Positions 12,370-24,837 are shown, numbered from the stretch's first letter. The stretch is 64,000 nt of DNA from Porodaedalea pini (GCA_002794775.1 NBAY01000072.1:1-64000), one strand, 5' to 3'. Made by a program: numbers and translations. Notes: generated from the sequence alone by a model not told the origin.

Positions 12370-14594
12370 GGCATCGCGTGCGACTTATGCTTTACTCTAG
12401 TACGTGTTTATCCACCTTTAACTCATTGTATGGTCGCTGATTGGTGTATCTTAGCCTTTCGTCTAAATCTTTCCGTCACTCCACCGTATAACACCGATTT
12501 CGATGGCGATGAGATGAACATGCAGTATGTCACTTTTAAGATTAGCCTTACATCTCTTTCTCAGCTCCATCCAGCGTTCCTCAGAGCGAAGAGACGAGAG
12601 CCGAGCTCAGTTAAATTGCATAGGTTGCGAAGCAGATCGTCTCGCCGCAGGCGAACAAACCTGTTATGGGCATCGTACAGGACACGTTGTGCGGTGTCCG
12701 GAAATTCACTCTACGGGATAGCTTCCTCGACTGGGTGCAGGTGCAAAACATCCTGCTGTGGGTGCCGGACTGGGACGGCACGATTCCGACGCCGGCGATC
12801 TTGAAGCCAAAGCCATCATGGACGGGCAAACAGATTCTTAGTATGACGATTCCTCGCGGAATAAACATATATCGCTCGCCTGATCCGAAATCTTCGAGCT
12901 CCGTTTTCGACGCTGCCATGCTCATTGAAAATGGCGAGATCATCTCTGGTATCGTGGAGAAGAAGACGGTTGGAGCGTCGCAAGGCGGTCTTATCCACGT
13001 CGTCTTCCACGAAAAAGGTCCCGAGGCGACTCGTACGCTGTTCACTGGTCTTCAGCAGATCGTTAATTACTGGCTGTTCTACAATGGATTCAATATAGGC
13101 ATTGATGATGCGGTCGCGGATAAGAAGACAATGGCGTACATCACGGAGCAGATCAAGATGCGGAAGCAGAATGTCGTGCAGGCCATTGAATATGCATCTA
13201 GCGACCGTCTGAAGGCTGCACCGGGTATGACTATTCGCGAGTCGTTCGAGAGTCGAGTCGAACGCGAGCTCAACTTGACGCGTGACCACTCCGGTCAATA
13301 CACAGAGAAGAACCTGAAGGAGGACAACAATGACAAACAGATGGTTGTCGCGGGCTCGAAGGGTTCGTTCATTAACATCTCGCAGATGTCCGTCTGTGTT
13401 GGTCAGCAGTCCATTGAAGGGAAGCGAATCCCATTTGGCTTCAGACATCGCACACTATCTCACTTTACGAAGGATGACTTTAGCCCAGAGGCGCGCTGTC
13501 AAGACGGCCGAGACTGGTTACATTCAGTGTCGACTTGTAAAGGCACTCGAAGACGTGGCTGTCTGCTACGACGGGACTGTACGAAAATCACTGGACGGTG
13601 CTTTTATTGAACAGCAAACGATCAAAACATTTGGTATCAATGATCGCGAGTTCGAACATCGCTATCGGGTCGACGTCACTGACCCGAAGGGTGGATTCCT
13701 TCCTGGTGTTTTGCAAGTCGGTATCGATGACTCATCCCTTGAGCTCCAGCAAAAACTCGATGAGGAATATGACCATCTTCATGAGGATCGTAAATTGCTC
13801 CGTGAATTCATTTTTCCGGGCCGTGACAATTCCGCTGCCCTATCTTCCTGTCAACCTGAACTGCATCATGCAGAACGCAATGCAGACTTTCCATATCGAC
13901 CGCAGAAAACCGAGCGATCTGGAGCCGGTTTACATCATTGAGCAGGTGCAGTAGCTGGCGTACCGCCTCATCGTTGTGCGCGGCGATGATCTTTTAATAA
14001 AGGAGGCTGCCGAGAACACTTCTGTTGCATTCCGCATGCACCTTCGGGCGACTTTTATCGCGTGTCCAGTCCTAGAGGAGTTCCATCTCAACAGAGGTGG
14101 AGACGAAGTTCAACGAGTCGGTCGCTCATCCGGGCGAGATGTGCGGCACACTTGCTGCCCAGTCGATCAGTGAGCCGGCGACGCAGATGACATTAAATAC
14201 CTTCCATTACGCTGGTGTTTCGAGTAAAATGTCACGCTCGGTGTGCCGCGTCTTAAAGAAATCATCAACATCACCACATATCAAGACTCCGTCGCTCACA
14301 GTTTACCTGGACCCAGAAATTGCTGCTGTCGACACAAGGGCCAAGTCGGTGCAAATAGAACTTGCGTACACATCGCTGCGTACCGTTACAGCGGCGGTCG
14401 AGATCTGCTACGATCCTGATCCAAGTACGATGATTATTGAGGAGGATAAGGAGTTTGTTGATGCATTCTTCGCCATTCCCGACGAGGAAATTGAGTCGGG
14501 TCTTCATCTCCAGTCGCCATGGCCACTTCGTCTTGAGCTCGGTCGCTCGAAGATGCTTGACAGAAAACTTACGATGAACTACGTTGCTGGAAAG
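12370..14594 (+). pseudogene. RPB1: RNA polymerase II largest subunit (RPB1) gene fragment
   Basis: The fragment covers roughly the central 700 residues of a ~1,750-residue protein. It starts at HRVRLM, passes the metal-binding loop NTDFDGDEMN and the [15 protein letters not shown] segment, then the bridge-helix end ([11 protein letters not shown]), the trigger-loop segment ([15 protein letters not shown]) and ends near [10 protein letters not shown]. Two introns are kept: 12400-12454 and 12525-12574, both GT-AG, so this is a DNA-level copy and not a cDNA. It is dead: TAA at 12612-12614 and TAG at 12621-12623 replace conserved Gln and Trp codons, about 30 residues before the bridge helix are deleted near 13497, a loop is missing near 13592, and frame changes follow. 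In cells RPB1 is the catalytic subunit transcribing mRNA. Confidence 0.93.
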
Positions 14595-15262
14595 CTTTGC
14601 CAATGCCGAAAATGCCATCTAAGGAAAATATTGACCTTGAAGATCCTCCCAATACAGGCAGTACATTGGCAATTAAAAGGAAGGGTAAGGGGAAAGGGCG
14701 GGCAGATGCCAGCATTGCAGGCAACCGATCTCTGCGGTCGAGCGACAACGGATCAAATATAACTCGTGCTACATTGCAGCGCGAGGAATCGAATGACACC
14801 ATTACCCTCAATCGAGTACCTGCGGGGGAGACGGCGTCTGCAAGCGAGACGGTCATGCTGCAACCCCGTGGTGCTACATTTGACATTGGCATTCCATGTA
14901 TCATTACTTCAAAGCGGAAGCGGTTCCGCGCATTCGCCCGTTATATCAGCGAGGTTGAGGGTGAGAGCGGGCCATGGGTCGGCATCGAGATGCCCGTGGG
15001 CGGTGCTTAGGCAGACGATCAGCTGGAGGGTCGCCAGGGTGGCGTGCGCTACTTTGACGTTAGGACTTTAGCATCGGAATGGGGCGACGACCAACGCATG
15101 ACCCGCCGGCGATGCGTTGATTTGACGAATAGCTATGGCACTAGCATTTTCAGTGGCTGGAAGGGCACGAAGCGTGAGGGGGAGCAGCTCAGCGTTGACC
15201 ACAAGAAGCATTTCCGTAGCGCGTCGCCATCAGTGTCGGACGTGTCAAACGCAGAGTATTGA
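14595..15262 (+). pseudogene. CAP-Gly domain protein gene fragment
   Basis: After the RPB1 break, a new frame encodes a basic, disordered stretch and then a CAP-Gly-like core: GPWVGIEMPVG followed by GGVRYFDV. CAP-Gly domains bind the C-terminal EEY/F tails of tubulin and end-binding proteins. An in-frame TAG at about 15008-15010 splits the domain after PVGGA, and reading resumes downstream to a natural-looking end at 15260-15262. It probably belongs with the Ser/Thr-rich frame at 11180-12369. If so, the RPB1 fragment lies inside this gene. Confidence 0.65.
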
Positions 15263-15485
15263 GGTTTCTTTGTGAGGCCACAGCAGGTGCTGTATGTTGT
15301 AGATGCTGTCGGTCCAGACTTGTGAATCTTGGAACATGTATAAGTTCGGATTCCTGCCCTTTTTCTTTTTCTTTCTTTCTTTCTTTTACCCTACTCCCAT
15401 GTTTAGTCACTCCTTGCTCTGGGCAGGTGCCCTCATCACCGAAATCACTTGTTGGCATGTTCATATTCCTCTCTTATCTACTCAA

Positions 15486-15669
15486 TCACTTGAGGTAGTG
15501 GGCCATTGGGATGGTAAGCTATGATTACTGTTTACTGGATAGTAAATAATTCACTAATGAGAATAATGTTTTAGTATAACTTTCAAGCTTTAGTCTTCTC
15601 ATATAAAATGAAAGACACAGAAAACAGTAATTGTAGCTTGCCATCCCAATGGCCCACTACCTCAAGTGA
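15486..15669. repeat. MITE-like hairpin element with 48-bp terminal inverted repeats
   Basis: Bases 15486-15533 pair without gaps with 15622-15669 (coordinate sum 31155) with about three or four mismatches. The outer ends are TCACTTGAGG and CCTCAAGTGA. The 88-bp centre is AT-rich and non-coding. The right end coincides with the point where A1 gag resumes, so this may be the terminus of the whole gene-island insertion. Target-site duplication is unclear. Confidence 0.75.
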
Positions 15670-17074
15670 ACAGCAGATCTGGGTGATCCAACAAGGTCGT
15701 GCGTTTCTGCTTCCACCATGCCAACAACAACAGCAGGCACCACCTCCTCGCTATCCGATCGCAGCCCCCCATGTTGACAAATGCAATGCAACAGGCGTCA
15801 CCTTTGGAGGCGCTGGTCAGCCAATGGACATCTCGATGAACGAGGTGCAACGATGACAGGCATGCTGGATCTGTGGCCAGCTGGGTCACTTCAAGGACAA
15901 GTGCCTGCAAGGACAAATGATTGTGCAGCACATGCTGCAGATGATGGTGCCCAGCAAGCGTCACCTTCTTGCCGACAAGCTGGGAGTGATGAAGGAGTCA
16001 GCCTTCGAGGAAGTCATAGACACTTGGAGGTCAACGGTGGAGGACTATGTGGAGGAAGAAGGCAATGACGAAGAGGTCATTGACTCACAGGATTTTGTGA
16101 GTGGTCAGGCATAGCCATCAGGGTAACTGACCAAGAAGAACAAGGGACTTTGAATCCAGACTTGATAAAATATAGTCAACCATCTGTACAATACATAGAT
16201 GCAAACAACATTGATGACTTTTCTGATTATGAAGCCCCCACCAGTGTAAACAAAAATGACGAGTATGAGCAACTGTTCATGAGGGGAACTGGTGGATGCC
16301 AGCTGGACCTCCTCCTGAATGTCAGACATAGCATAGAGGGTGAGACGAAAGAGGTGGATGTGCATGCCTTTGTGGATTCTGGGTGCACAGGATCATGTAT
16401 TGACATAGGGTTCATTGAACAGTATGGGTTAGAGACCAAGCGCTATATCAGGCCCCTCACAGTGCTCAATGCTGATGGCATGCACAACAAGGCTGGCTTG
16501 ATCAGGGAATATGTTAACGTTGAGCTAATGATTGGACATCACAAGCAAAGGATCGTCCTTGCAGTAACATCCCTGGCATCATCAAACATATTCCTGGGCT
16601 ATGATTGGCTTCAACATCACAACCCAGAGGTCAACTGGAAGACAGGTTCAATTGAATTCACCCACTGCCTGGAAGAATGCATGATTGAGAAAGAGGTTGT
16701 GGAAGAAATGAGGAGGGTGAGAGGAGTGCAAATGGACAAGGTATCCTGGCCCACATATCTCAATGACTATGCCGATGTCTTCTCGGAGAAAGGGTTCAAA
16801 AAGTTGCCTGAACATCGACCATGGGACCATGTCATCAACCTAAAGCTCAACTTCAAGCCTAGTGACTGTAAGATCTATCTGCTGACACCAACAGAACAAC
16901 AGTTGTTAAAAGAATTCCTTGACAAAAACTTGAAGTCTAGCCATATTCGAAAGTCAATCCCACTGATGGCATCACCTTTCTTCTTCATCAAGAAAGCTGA
17001 CAAATCCCTATGCCCGATCCAGGATTACTGGAAGCTCAACGAGGGCACGATCAAGAATAAATATCCTCTCCCCC
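15668..17074 (+). pseudogene. A1 gag end, protease and start of reverse transcriptase
   Basis: The Gag C-terminus has a zinc knuckle (C-x2-C-x4-H-x4-C; the CWIC...GHFKDKC region near 15860-15900) just after an in-frame TGA. Gag ends with a TAG 15 nt after the GGATTTT heptamer. Pol opens in the -1 frame (ATG-containing frame from 16150). The protease motif is DSGCTGS at about 16378-16398, followed by the RT N-terminal region up to KNKYPLP. It is about 99% identical to A2, with a handful of substitutions, for example in the first 60 bp. It is cut at 17074 by the C' LTR. The duplicated target is a run of C (17070-17074 and 35643-35646). Confidence 0.88.
16090..16096 (+). other. Putative -1 frameshift heptamer GGATTTT (A1)
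   Basis: Gag reads GAT TTT, five more codons, then TAG. Pol is open in the -1 frame from GGA TTT onward. The same heptamer with the same five-codon spacing is present in A2, C and, at the heptamer itself, C'. Confidence 0.5.
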
Positions 17075-17485
17075 TGTCAGCGATGGACTACAGGTACGCA
17101 AGAGGTAACCGGGTCGCATGGAACTCAGTCAGGGGAGCTGACACAGCACAAGGAGGAGAGACAGCTTCTGGACGTAGCCAGGTAGAATTGACCAGGTCAA
17201 AACTAAAGGGTAAGTACAGGAGAACTACCTACTTATATACCCTTCAGAGGCTGTGCACGGACCAGGGAATTAACTACTACATAAGGATAGATAATAGAAT
17301 GTCATGGAACTTCATAGAACAATGATATCATAGGATCAGTCAGCGAGCAAGGATAGTATGAGAAAGGGCATAATGAATAAGGAGTAAACAGGAATAAGCG
17401 TGATTGGTGATGAGTGGATAAGATAAGATAAGGGAAACTGGTAAGAGAAGAGAATAATAAAAATAATTAAAAAGTGTCCATGACA
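17075..17485 (-). repeat. C' 3' LTR (411 bp)
   Basis: The reverse complement starts TGTCATGGACAC and ends GCTGACA, matching the 447-bp C LTRs but lacking about 36 bp near 17130. The polypurine tract (AAGGGGAGGG-like, minus strand) lies directly upstream, at about 17488-17502. Confidence 0.9.
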
Positions 17486-17497
17486 TGACCCTCTCCT

Positions 17498-20400
17498 TCA
17501 AGGCAAGTGTCCTAATCGCCCATGTTCCCTACCCTGGAACTTACTGGCCCACCACTGTGCCACTCCTTCCTGTCTCTCAGGCTCTGTCATTTTGAATACG
17601 GGTCGGAACTTTAGCTGTGACATTACTAAGGTGTTGAGTATATGCAGGGCACTTGGAGTCGACTTATGAAATTTGTCAATAGCCTTCTGAGAGTTTGTCA
17701 GGTTTGCAATCGGTTCCCAGGTGCGCTCTTTGTTCAGGTACCCTTTCCAGTGTACAAGGTATTTGAGCTTTCCTCGCACTAGCTTGGAGTCGACAATCTT
17801 TTCGACCTCATATTCCAGCACATCATCAATGATCTCGGGCAGAGGTGGAGGATCTCGCTTCTGTGACGTATACTGTGGCTCATTGTACAGGGAGAGGAGC
17901 ACTTCATTGAAAACCGGATAGACTTTCTTCCATGTACGTGGTAGTTTAAGCCTATATGCTGATGTGCCGACTTTCTTTTCAACGATGAAAGGCCCATGGT
18001 GTTCGTCTCCCAGCTTCTTCATAGGACGATCTGTCTTTAGGTGAGTTCCTTTGAGCATGACCTTATCCCCAGGTTTATACTCAATGGATTCTCCCTTTGT
18101 CCTGTCATAGAAGTGCTTCATGGTTTCGGCTGCATGCTTTAATGCCGATTCGGTTTCCTCTCTGACCTTGGCCATTCAGTTGGCAAATTGCTTGGCAGAC
18201 TCATTGGTTGATTTGCATCTAGGATTCATACCCTTGTACAGGTGTCTCCCATGGTTGACAAAAAAAGGTGACACTCCTGTTGACGTCTGTTCCTTGTTGT
18301 TGTATGTGAATTCTGCTAGTGCAAGCCATTCCGCCCAATCTGACTGATGGTGGTTAACAAAGAGATGGAGGTACTGTTCGATCTCTTGGTTTATCTGTTC
18401 TGTCTGACCATCCGTCTGTGGGTGATATGCCGTTGACAGGTTTCCCTCAATGCCCAATAACCGGTATAGTTCATTCATGAATTTGGACTCAAACTGTGAT
18501 CATCTGTCATGAATAAACTTGCGCAGTATGCCATGTAGCCTGAAGACATGGTCTCAGTAGAGCTTCACCATCCCTTCTGACATTACACTCACAGAGGTAG
18601 GGACCGCATGTACCTGTTTACTGAATCTGTCAACAAAGAAGCAAATTGCATTATGCCCATTGGACTCAGGGAGTTTGCCTATCAGGTCTGCCGTGACAAT
18701 TTCCCAAGGACCTTTCAGGGTCTCGTTCGGGTTCAGAGGATTATGTGGTTTTGTTTGGTGTGCCTTGGTACGTTTGCACACATCGCATCCCTCGATGTAC
18801 ATTCGAACATCTCGCTGGATTCCTGGCCACCAGTAGTTGCATGTGATCAACTCATGGGTCTTATAGTGTCCCGGGTGTCCTGTGAGTGTGCTGTCATGAT
18901 GGTTTTGAATGATGTCTTCCTGGAGTTTACGGTCTCTTGGTACATAGATCCTGCCCTTCCATGTCAACAACCCCTCTTCCTCTTCATCCCACTCTCGCTC
19001 CTTCCTGCCTAACGCCTTCACAACTGCCCTGTCCCTGTTGTTTTGTACCCTTTTGATTCATTTAACAAATTCTGCATCTAGTGCTTCTAGTAGTGTTGTG
19101 TTTATGAATAAGTCTGGCTTGAGCAAAACAATGTCAATATTGTCATTCTCCCCCCTCTCATGGTCTGCTCATCTCAAGAGGAGGTCAGCCTTAGTCATCA
19201 GGGCACCTGGTTTATGGAACAGTTTGAAGTTGTAGTCTGCTAGTTCCTGTAGCCATCTCACTTGTCGGTGGTTAATCTTCTGGGGTTTTCAGAAATACTG
19301 GAGGTTGAGGTGATCCAACCAGATTTCGAAGGTTTGTGTTGCTCCCAGAAGATATTGTTGCCAGTCATCCAGCGCACACATGATCGCAAACATCTCTTTG
19401 TTGTAGATTTCATAATTGCGCTCTGCTTGGCTAAGCGCTTGCGATCGGTATGCAATTGGATGCCACTTTCCGTCAATGAATTGGGACAGAATGGTGCCGT
19501 TAGCGAAGTGTGATGAATCGGCCTCCACCCAAAATTGACCATCATCAGTAGGTACTGCGAGTATGGGTTCTTCACAGAGCTTCTGCTTCAGACGTTCAAA
19601 GGCCTCCTGTTGCTCCACCTCCCACTTCCACTCTATGTCTCTGGTCAACACTGTCAGGGGCTTCGCATAGTGACTGAATGCTAGGATAAAGTGGTGGTAG
19701 TAGTTGCAGAACCCAAGGAAAGACTGTAGTTCTTTCTTGTTCTTAGGAACCGGCCAATCTTTTACGCCTGCCACTTTGGCGGGATCCATGTGAATTTTTC
19801 CATTGCCGAGGATATGCCTGAGATAGTTCATGGTCTCTTGAGCGAAGCTGCACTTTTCTGGCTTTAAGAACAACTTGTTTGCTCACAACACTTCCAGGAC
19901 TTGTCGGATGAGTTTGTCATGATGTTCACGAGTCTGTGCAAAGATCAGGATGTCGTCCATGTAGACTATGACGTGTCCATCATTGATGAGTTCTCGGAAG
20001 ATTTCATTCATAAATCCTTGGAAGGTTGTCGGTGAGTTTGTGAGACCAAAGAACATGACCGTTGGTTCAAATAGACCGTGGTTCATCCTGAAGGCAGCTT
20101 TGTACTCATCACCCTCTCGAATCCAAATGTTGTTGTAACCCCAGTGTATGTCAAGCTTTGTGAATAATTTTGCCTCCTTGGTTTTGTCGATGAGCTCTTG
20201 AATTAGAGGTAACGGGTATTTGTTCTTAACTGTCATCTCGTTGAGCCTGCGATAATCCTGTATGGGGCAAAGCTTTCCATCCTTCTTTTTGATGAAGAAG
20301 AAGGGGGATGCCATCTCAGATTGAGAGTTGCGAATATGGCCAGTTCTCAGGTTTTCAGCAAGGAATTTGTCCAGTGCCACCTGTTCTGATGGACTAAGCA

Positions 20401-21662
20401 GATAGATCTTACAGTCAGAGAGCTTCAAGCCTGGTTTAAGTTTGATAGTGTGATCCCAGGGGCATCTCTCTGGTAACTGATCAAATTCCTGTTCACTGAA
20501 GACGTCTGCAAATTCTTTGACATAGTCTGGGACCTCCTCAAGTGCCTGTTGCCTGACCTTCAGCACTTTCCTTGGATCGGACTTAATGTATCCATCCCAA
20601 TTGAAGAGAAAGAGCTGATTGCCATCTTCAAGTTCCACCAGATCAAGGTTTTCATTGGGGTCTGCGTCAATGTCCTCTAGACCATGGATATAGCCACATA
20701 CATCAGGGCATTGATCAAATTCGATTGTAGACTTTTGCCAGTCGATGTTGGGATTGTGCAGCTTTAACCATTCATGTCTGATGAACATGTCTGTTTTCCC
20801 TAGATCTGTGACTGCGAAGTGGATGCGCTCTGAATGATCTTTAATCATCATGTGCATTTCCACAAATTCTGTGATCGAACCGTCCTTTATTGAGTGTGCC
20901 ATCAGCATTATAAACTCGGATCAGGATGGGATCTTTTTTGTCCTGATCTGATGCTTTTGAATGAAGGATCAGTTGATACATGAGCCAGTGCAGCCACTGT
21001 CCAGTAGTGCGTCTACCTTGAACTGATTGCCAGTGTCGGTCATTTGGAGGAGAATTGGTACCATGAGCTGTTGCCCCCAAGACCCTCTTACAAACCTTTT
21101 CAGACCCCTCAGGTCCCTAACAGCTGCCACGGCATCTGATTCTTCTAGTGCAATGATTTGACGCACTGTTTCTTCATTCACTTCAGCATGCCTCTGCTGT
21201 TTCATCCACACTCGGAGAGTCGTTAAAGCACTTTTGAGTTTATCCTCTTTTAGATGCCGTACAACCCATGGTGCAGTAAAGGGGATGGGGCGGTCTCTCC
21301 AGGATTTCCTCTCAGCTTGTTTCGATGAGTTTTCATTTTTCACAGATTTCGGTTCAGTTCCAGCCAGGGAAGAAATAGAATTAGAGGATTCAGAAAAGGA
21401 TTTTACATGATTTTCAGATGCAGGAATAGAACAGGACAAAAGGACAGAAATGTTGTTACATGAAGGCATATTTACACTATCAACTACTGGTACAGGAACA
21501 GAAGGAATATTTTTGCAAGTGACGTTGTTTTTTACATTTTTTTTGTGTTTTATCTAGGTTATCTACAGAGTCCATAGAATTATTAAAAATGGCCATTTGA
21601 AAAACTGAGACTGAACCTATCCCAGTCAGTGCCGTGTTCACTGCTGGGGCTCCGCAAAATCC
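17498..21662 (-). pseudogene. C' pol: protease, RT, RNase H, integrase, chromodomain
   Basis: Minus-strand frames in order: protease with DSGCTGS (end of 21469-20969) followed by a TGA, then 20908-19883 with the RT core including YMDDILIF, 19873-19289 RT thumb and RNase H (EADSSHFA), 19021-18554 integrase zinc finger (HH...CC) and first catalytic Asp, 18478-18176 the Glu region, and 18175-17498 with the GPF module and a C-terminal chromodomain (YLVHWKGY, TWEP). Reverse transcriptase makes element cDNA, integrase inserts it, and the chromodomain typically targets modified histones. Multiple stops, for example around 18498 and 19059, break the frame. The order matches intact C. Confidence 0.92.
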
Positions 21663-22187
21663 AACTCCTGCTCAAAGAGTGTCTCCTCTTCTTCCTCCGC
21701 AAAGTCTGACTCCTTGAGCATTGTGGTCTCATCTGCCCAGACTTTTCTCTCTCGTGGCTCCATCCCCATCAACACAGCCCTTATCACTTCCTGTCTCTTT
21801 GGGCATTTCACCTTTCGGTGTCCCAGCCCTCCACAGTAGTAGCAGGCACCCGATCACCTTAACTCTTCTAGCGACACATCCATCGGCTTCCCCATGCCTC
21901 CGTATGTGACTCCGGTGGCATTGCGCCTTTCAGGGATCCTAGGTGCAAATGTCTGGGTGGGTTTCATTGGGGGTGCCTGAGGTCTGGATGGGGCAGCTCA
22001 CATTTGTTCGATGGCCTTCATCTGCCGCCTGGCGTTGTCGAATCGAATGGCTTTTTCTTGCCAACCTTTGTACATGGTTGGGACTGTGTTGCTCATTTCA
22101 ATCCAGTATATGATCTCTCTATCCAAGGCTTTCATCAGCTTGTGGATGAGGGTGTCATCATTTTTGGTGTCATTGTTGTATCCTGCT
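21638..22187 (-). pseudogene. C' gag, second part
   Basis: Continuation of C' gag left of the B1 insertion. It contains the conserved region around GMGKPMDVSLEELR and a zinc-knuckle remnant (CYYCGG.GH) with stop codons. It ends at TGA 21638-21640, the same place as C gag. The GGATTTT heptamer is at 21662-21656 (minus strand), five codons before the stop, with pol in -1. The first part of the gene lies at 33800-34532. Confidence 0.85.
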
Positions 22188-22191
22188 GCGC

Positions 22192-23287
22192 TGTAACACC
22201 AACTGGTTCATTGGGCACGGAACGAGCGGAATGCATGCGATGTACGTCATGAAGTCGAAGAGCCTCAACTCGGCAATCGAACAAAGCGGTACACCTGGAT
22301 CGGCAGAGATTACCCAAACACGGAATGCACGCAACGACTGGATTGCATGCATCAGCTACTCGGACCGACCCCAGTGCACTTATCTGTGCACATGTCCTCT
22401 CGACCCTGCCAAAGGTTCATTCATTTGCCTTTGTCTAACGAACATGCGCCAGCCCGGCATTGGTCGTTCTGGCTCCATACAAAGGATCCCGAAGCTCACC
22501 AATGCTACGCCAAGTCAACATGCGCTGTCCCCGCCTTTCAGTAGTTTGGATCATGGAGCCACTCAAAGGAACACTCAGGAGGCTCAGTGGTAGGACAATA
22601 GAGGACTCATCTTATTTTATTTTGCCTTTCATGTTTACACCAGACACTTGTTTAGTATTTATAGAGCACCAAATGTTGTAGATAGGATAGCAATTCCACC
22701 CCTGAGTTTCAACACCTAACTTTGTGTGATATCTCTCAGGACAGTCCCTAGGAACACTTCAGTGTCTCAGTGACTTGAATCGCTCACCTTGACTTCATTT
22801 TATTTGCGTTGCACTTGTTGCGCTCGTTCCATCCGTTCCGTCTTTGCCTCGTTTCCATTTCATTCTCGTTACCTCGACCTCGCTCCCCTCTCGTCTTTTA
22901 TCTTCTGATTTAGTTCCATACATTGCCTTGCCCCCTGGCATTTCAGATGACATCCTGTTAAGCACAGGGACCAGCTGTCCATTCTGAGGACAATCCCACT
23001 CTGAGAATCGCACTAGTGTTAGCGCATCTCTGCGTCTTCTGACACAGCCACTGACAATCCCCCACACATCTCGAGCGCTCCGTCGGCACTACGCTTTGAA
23101 CGCTTCCCTACTAACACGCTTCGCCAATTCTGTTGCCTCTGACATGCCGGAACGCACGCAACCTGAACCCTGCGATCCAGAACCCACAAAACTCGACTGG
23201 AATGAGGGTATTGACCCACTAGACACGTCTCCCTTGAACTCATTCATCTGATTCCCATTCACTAACAACTGGAACTCAGTATTTTCA
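22192..23287 (+). repeat. B1 5' LTR (1096 bp)
   Basis: It starts TGTAACACC and ends ATTTTCA, directly followed by the AG and TGG of the primer site. It is closely similar to the B2 5' LTR (58624-59720) along its length, but clearly more different from B1's own 3' LTR, especially in the segment around 22900-22970. A TATTTATAG-like box lies near 22660. Many GGAACG/GGAATG motifs and complements are present. Confidence 0.92.
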
Positions 23288-23289
23288 AG

Positions 23290-23306
23290 TGGAGCCCACC
23301 GCAAGG
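23290..23306 (+). promoter_or_regulatory. Primer-binding site (TGG type)
   Basis: TGGAGCCCACCGCAAGG lies 2 bp after the LTR. It starts with TGG, complementary to a tRNA CCA end. The same site follows the B2 LTR (59723-59739) and the B' LTR (56998-56982, minus), with one or two transitions. The tRNA species was not identified. Confidence 0.65.
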
Positions 23307-23343
23307 GGGTTTCAATCGTGTCACGTTCAGGTCACCCACCAAA

Positions 23344-24837
23344 TAAGTAGATTCTAGCCAGGCTGGAATGTGAAGCCAGAGAAGCACAGATTCAATCAAC
23401 AGACTCAGGTGAAGAAGATACTGTTGACCGCATCTTATCATCCAATCCACACAGGTCAGAGGATCTCGATGATCACTCCCCTTCACCTCCATCTTCAACA
23501 GTCCAAGCCTCGGTATCAGAAGACTCATCAAACTTTCCGTCATCATTTCCATCTATGATCTTGTCCCATTCTCGTTTCTCAGCTCGAATTTACCTCCGAC
23601 ATTAGCAGAACCATCCGCTCCGCAGTCCACCTCAGAATCCCAATCCCCGACTGATTCCCAGCAGTCCACGTCGCTGCCAGGAAGCCCTACTCTTCATCTA
23701 CCGCATCTACAGTTTCCTTCATCTGGTCCCACCGCAGTATTCTCTTCCCCAGTCGTTCCATCCGTTCCATCCGATCTGTCCGATCTGCTAGCAGCTCCTT
23801 TAGCGTCCAGAACTCTTGCCACTCGCCAACATCTTACCTCATCGTTAACTCCTCAGATCTTATGCTCATCCCTCCACACTATCTATCAGCCACCAATGGC
23901 GACGAAAGCACCACGACGTGGCAGCGTGATGCCCCACACTTCGATGGCTCCAATGCCAGGGACCTACCCTGTTACTTTGAGGATATTGAGTTCCTCGCCG
24001 ACAATCTCAATTGGGACGACAGATCGAAAGCCAAATATGCCAGGTACTACGCCTTGGCAGAAGTCGCTGAACTCTGGGAAACCTTGGACGAGTTCAAAGC
24101 CAACCCGATCGTATGGAATGACATCAAGAAAGCAACCACCAGACTATACCCGAGCCTTGGAGCGGGACGACGCTACTCCCATGCTGAGTTCGAGCAAATG
24201 GTCGTTGACTGAGCCGAACAAGGGATTCGCTCTCGCGAAGATCTGGGACAGTATAAGCGAGATTTTGTAGTTTGATCCAACTATCTTATCGCAAAAGATA
24301 AGCTCACCAAGCCAGAATCCCAGCACGCGTTCCTGAGAGGAATCACTGGCGACTTATGTACAGCGCTTCTTCGGCGCTTAGAGATCAAGGAGTCCGATCA
24401 CGAAGAAGGCGACCCTTACAAAATTGAAAACTATCATCCAGCACGCCAACTTCATCCTCGGGGAGCATCATTCAGTGGCTCGATGGCTCAGGCACCACGT
24501 ACCTTGACTTCCAGCAGCTCGATTACCGTCAAAAAGGAGGAGGGTCGATCTCAGCACAGTCATGGAAACACTCAAGAGCTTCCAAGTCCAGCTCGATGCC
24601 ATGGGACAAGGATCAGGTACAACTAGAAGCAATGCACCAGTCTCGATGTCACCAGCAGCACCTGTACCTTTGCAGCCACGAAACCCAGGGTGCACGTTCT
24701 GTGGGGAGCTAAGCCATTTCATTTGATCTTGCCCAAAAGTCCTTGAATATATCCAGAACAGCAAGTGCGCATGCAACACGGAAGGACGAGTTACCCTGGC
24801 CAACGGGAGCTTTGTCCTGAGCACAGTCCCTGGATGA
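23344..24837 (+). pseudogene. B1 gag
   Basis: The N-terminal part is Ser/Pro-rich. The capsid-like region starts around 23930 (APHFDGSN, RYFEDIEF-like), runs through YYALAEVAELWETLDEF, and is followed by a zinc knuckle (CTFCGELSHF..SC, C-x2-C-x4-H-x4-C) near 24690-24732. A one-base deletion near 23918 relative to B2 shifts the frame, and TGA codons occur at about 24210, 24275 and 24724. A further TGA at 24836-24838 marks the gag/protease border and is shared with B2. The start codon is uncertain. Gag and protease share one frame, with no separate pol start. Confidence 0.85.

Larger units (their letters stand above)
9457..15667 (+). other. Inserted island of host gene fragments inside A1 gag
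   Basis: A1 gag breaks at 9456 and resumes at 15668 precisely where A2 is continuous, so this 6.2-kb block is an insertion. It is GC-richer than its surroundings and carries remnants of at least two host genes (RPB1 and a CAP-Gly protein), all on the plus strand, plus unrecognised pieces. Its right edge is the right arm of a 48-bp terminal inverted repeat (15486-15669). At its left edge, 9465-9480 weakly resembles the inner part of that repeat (GATTACTG followed by TTTAC). No clear target-site duplication is seen. Bases 9457-9860 and 15263-15485 contain nothing recognisable. Confidence 0.7.

Noticed and set aside
17498..21470. Separate host gene with a chromodomain
   Set aside because: The domain order and neighbouring LTRs show it is the C-terminal part of C' Pol.
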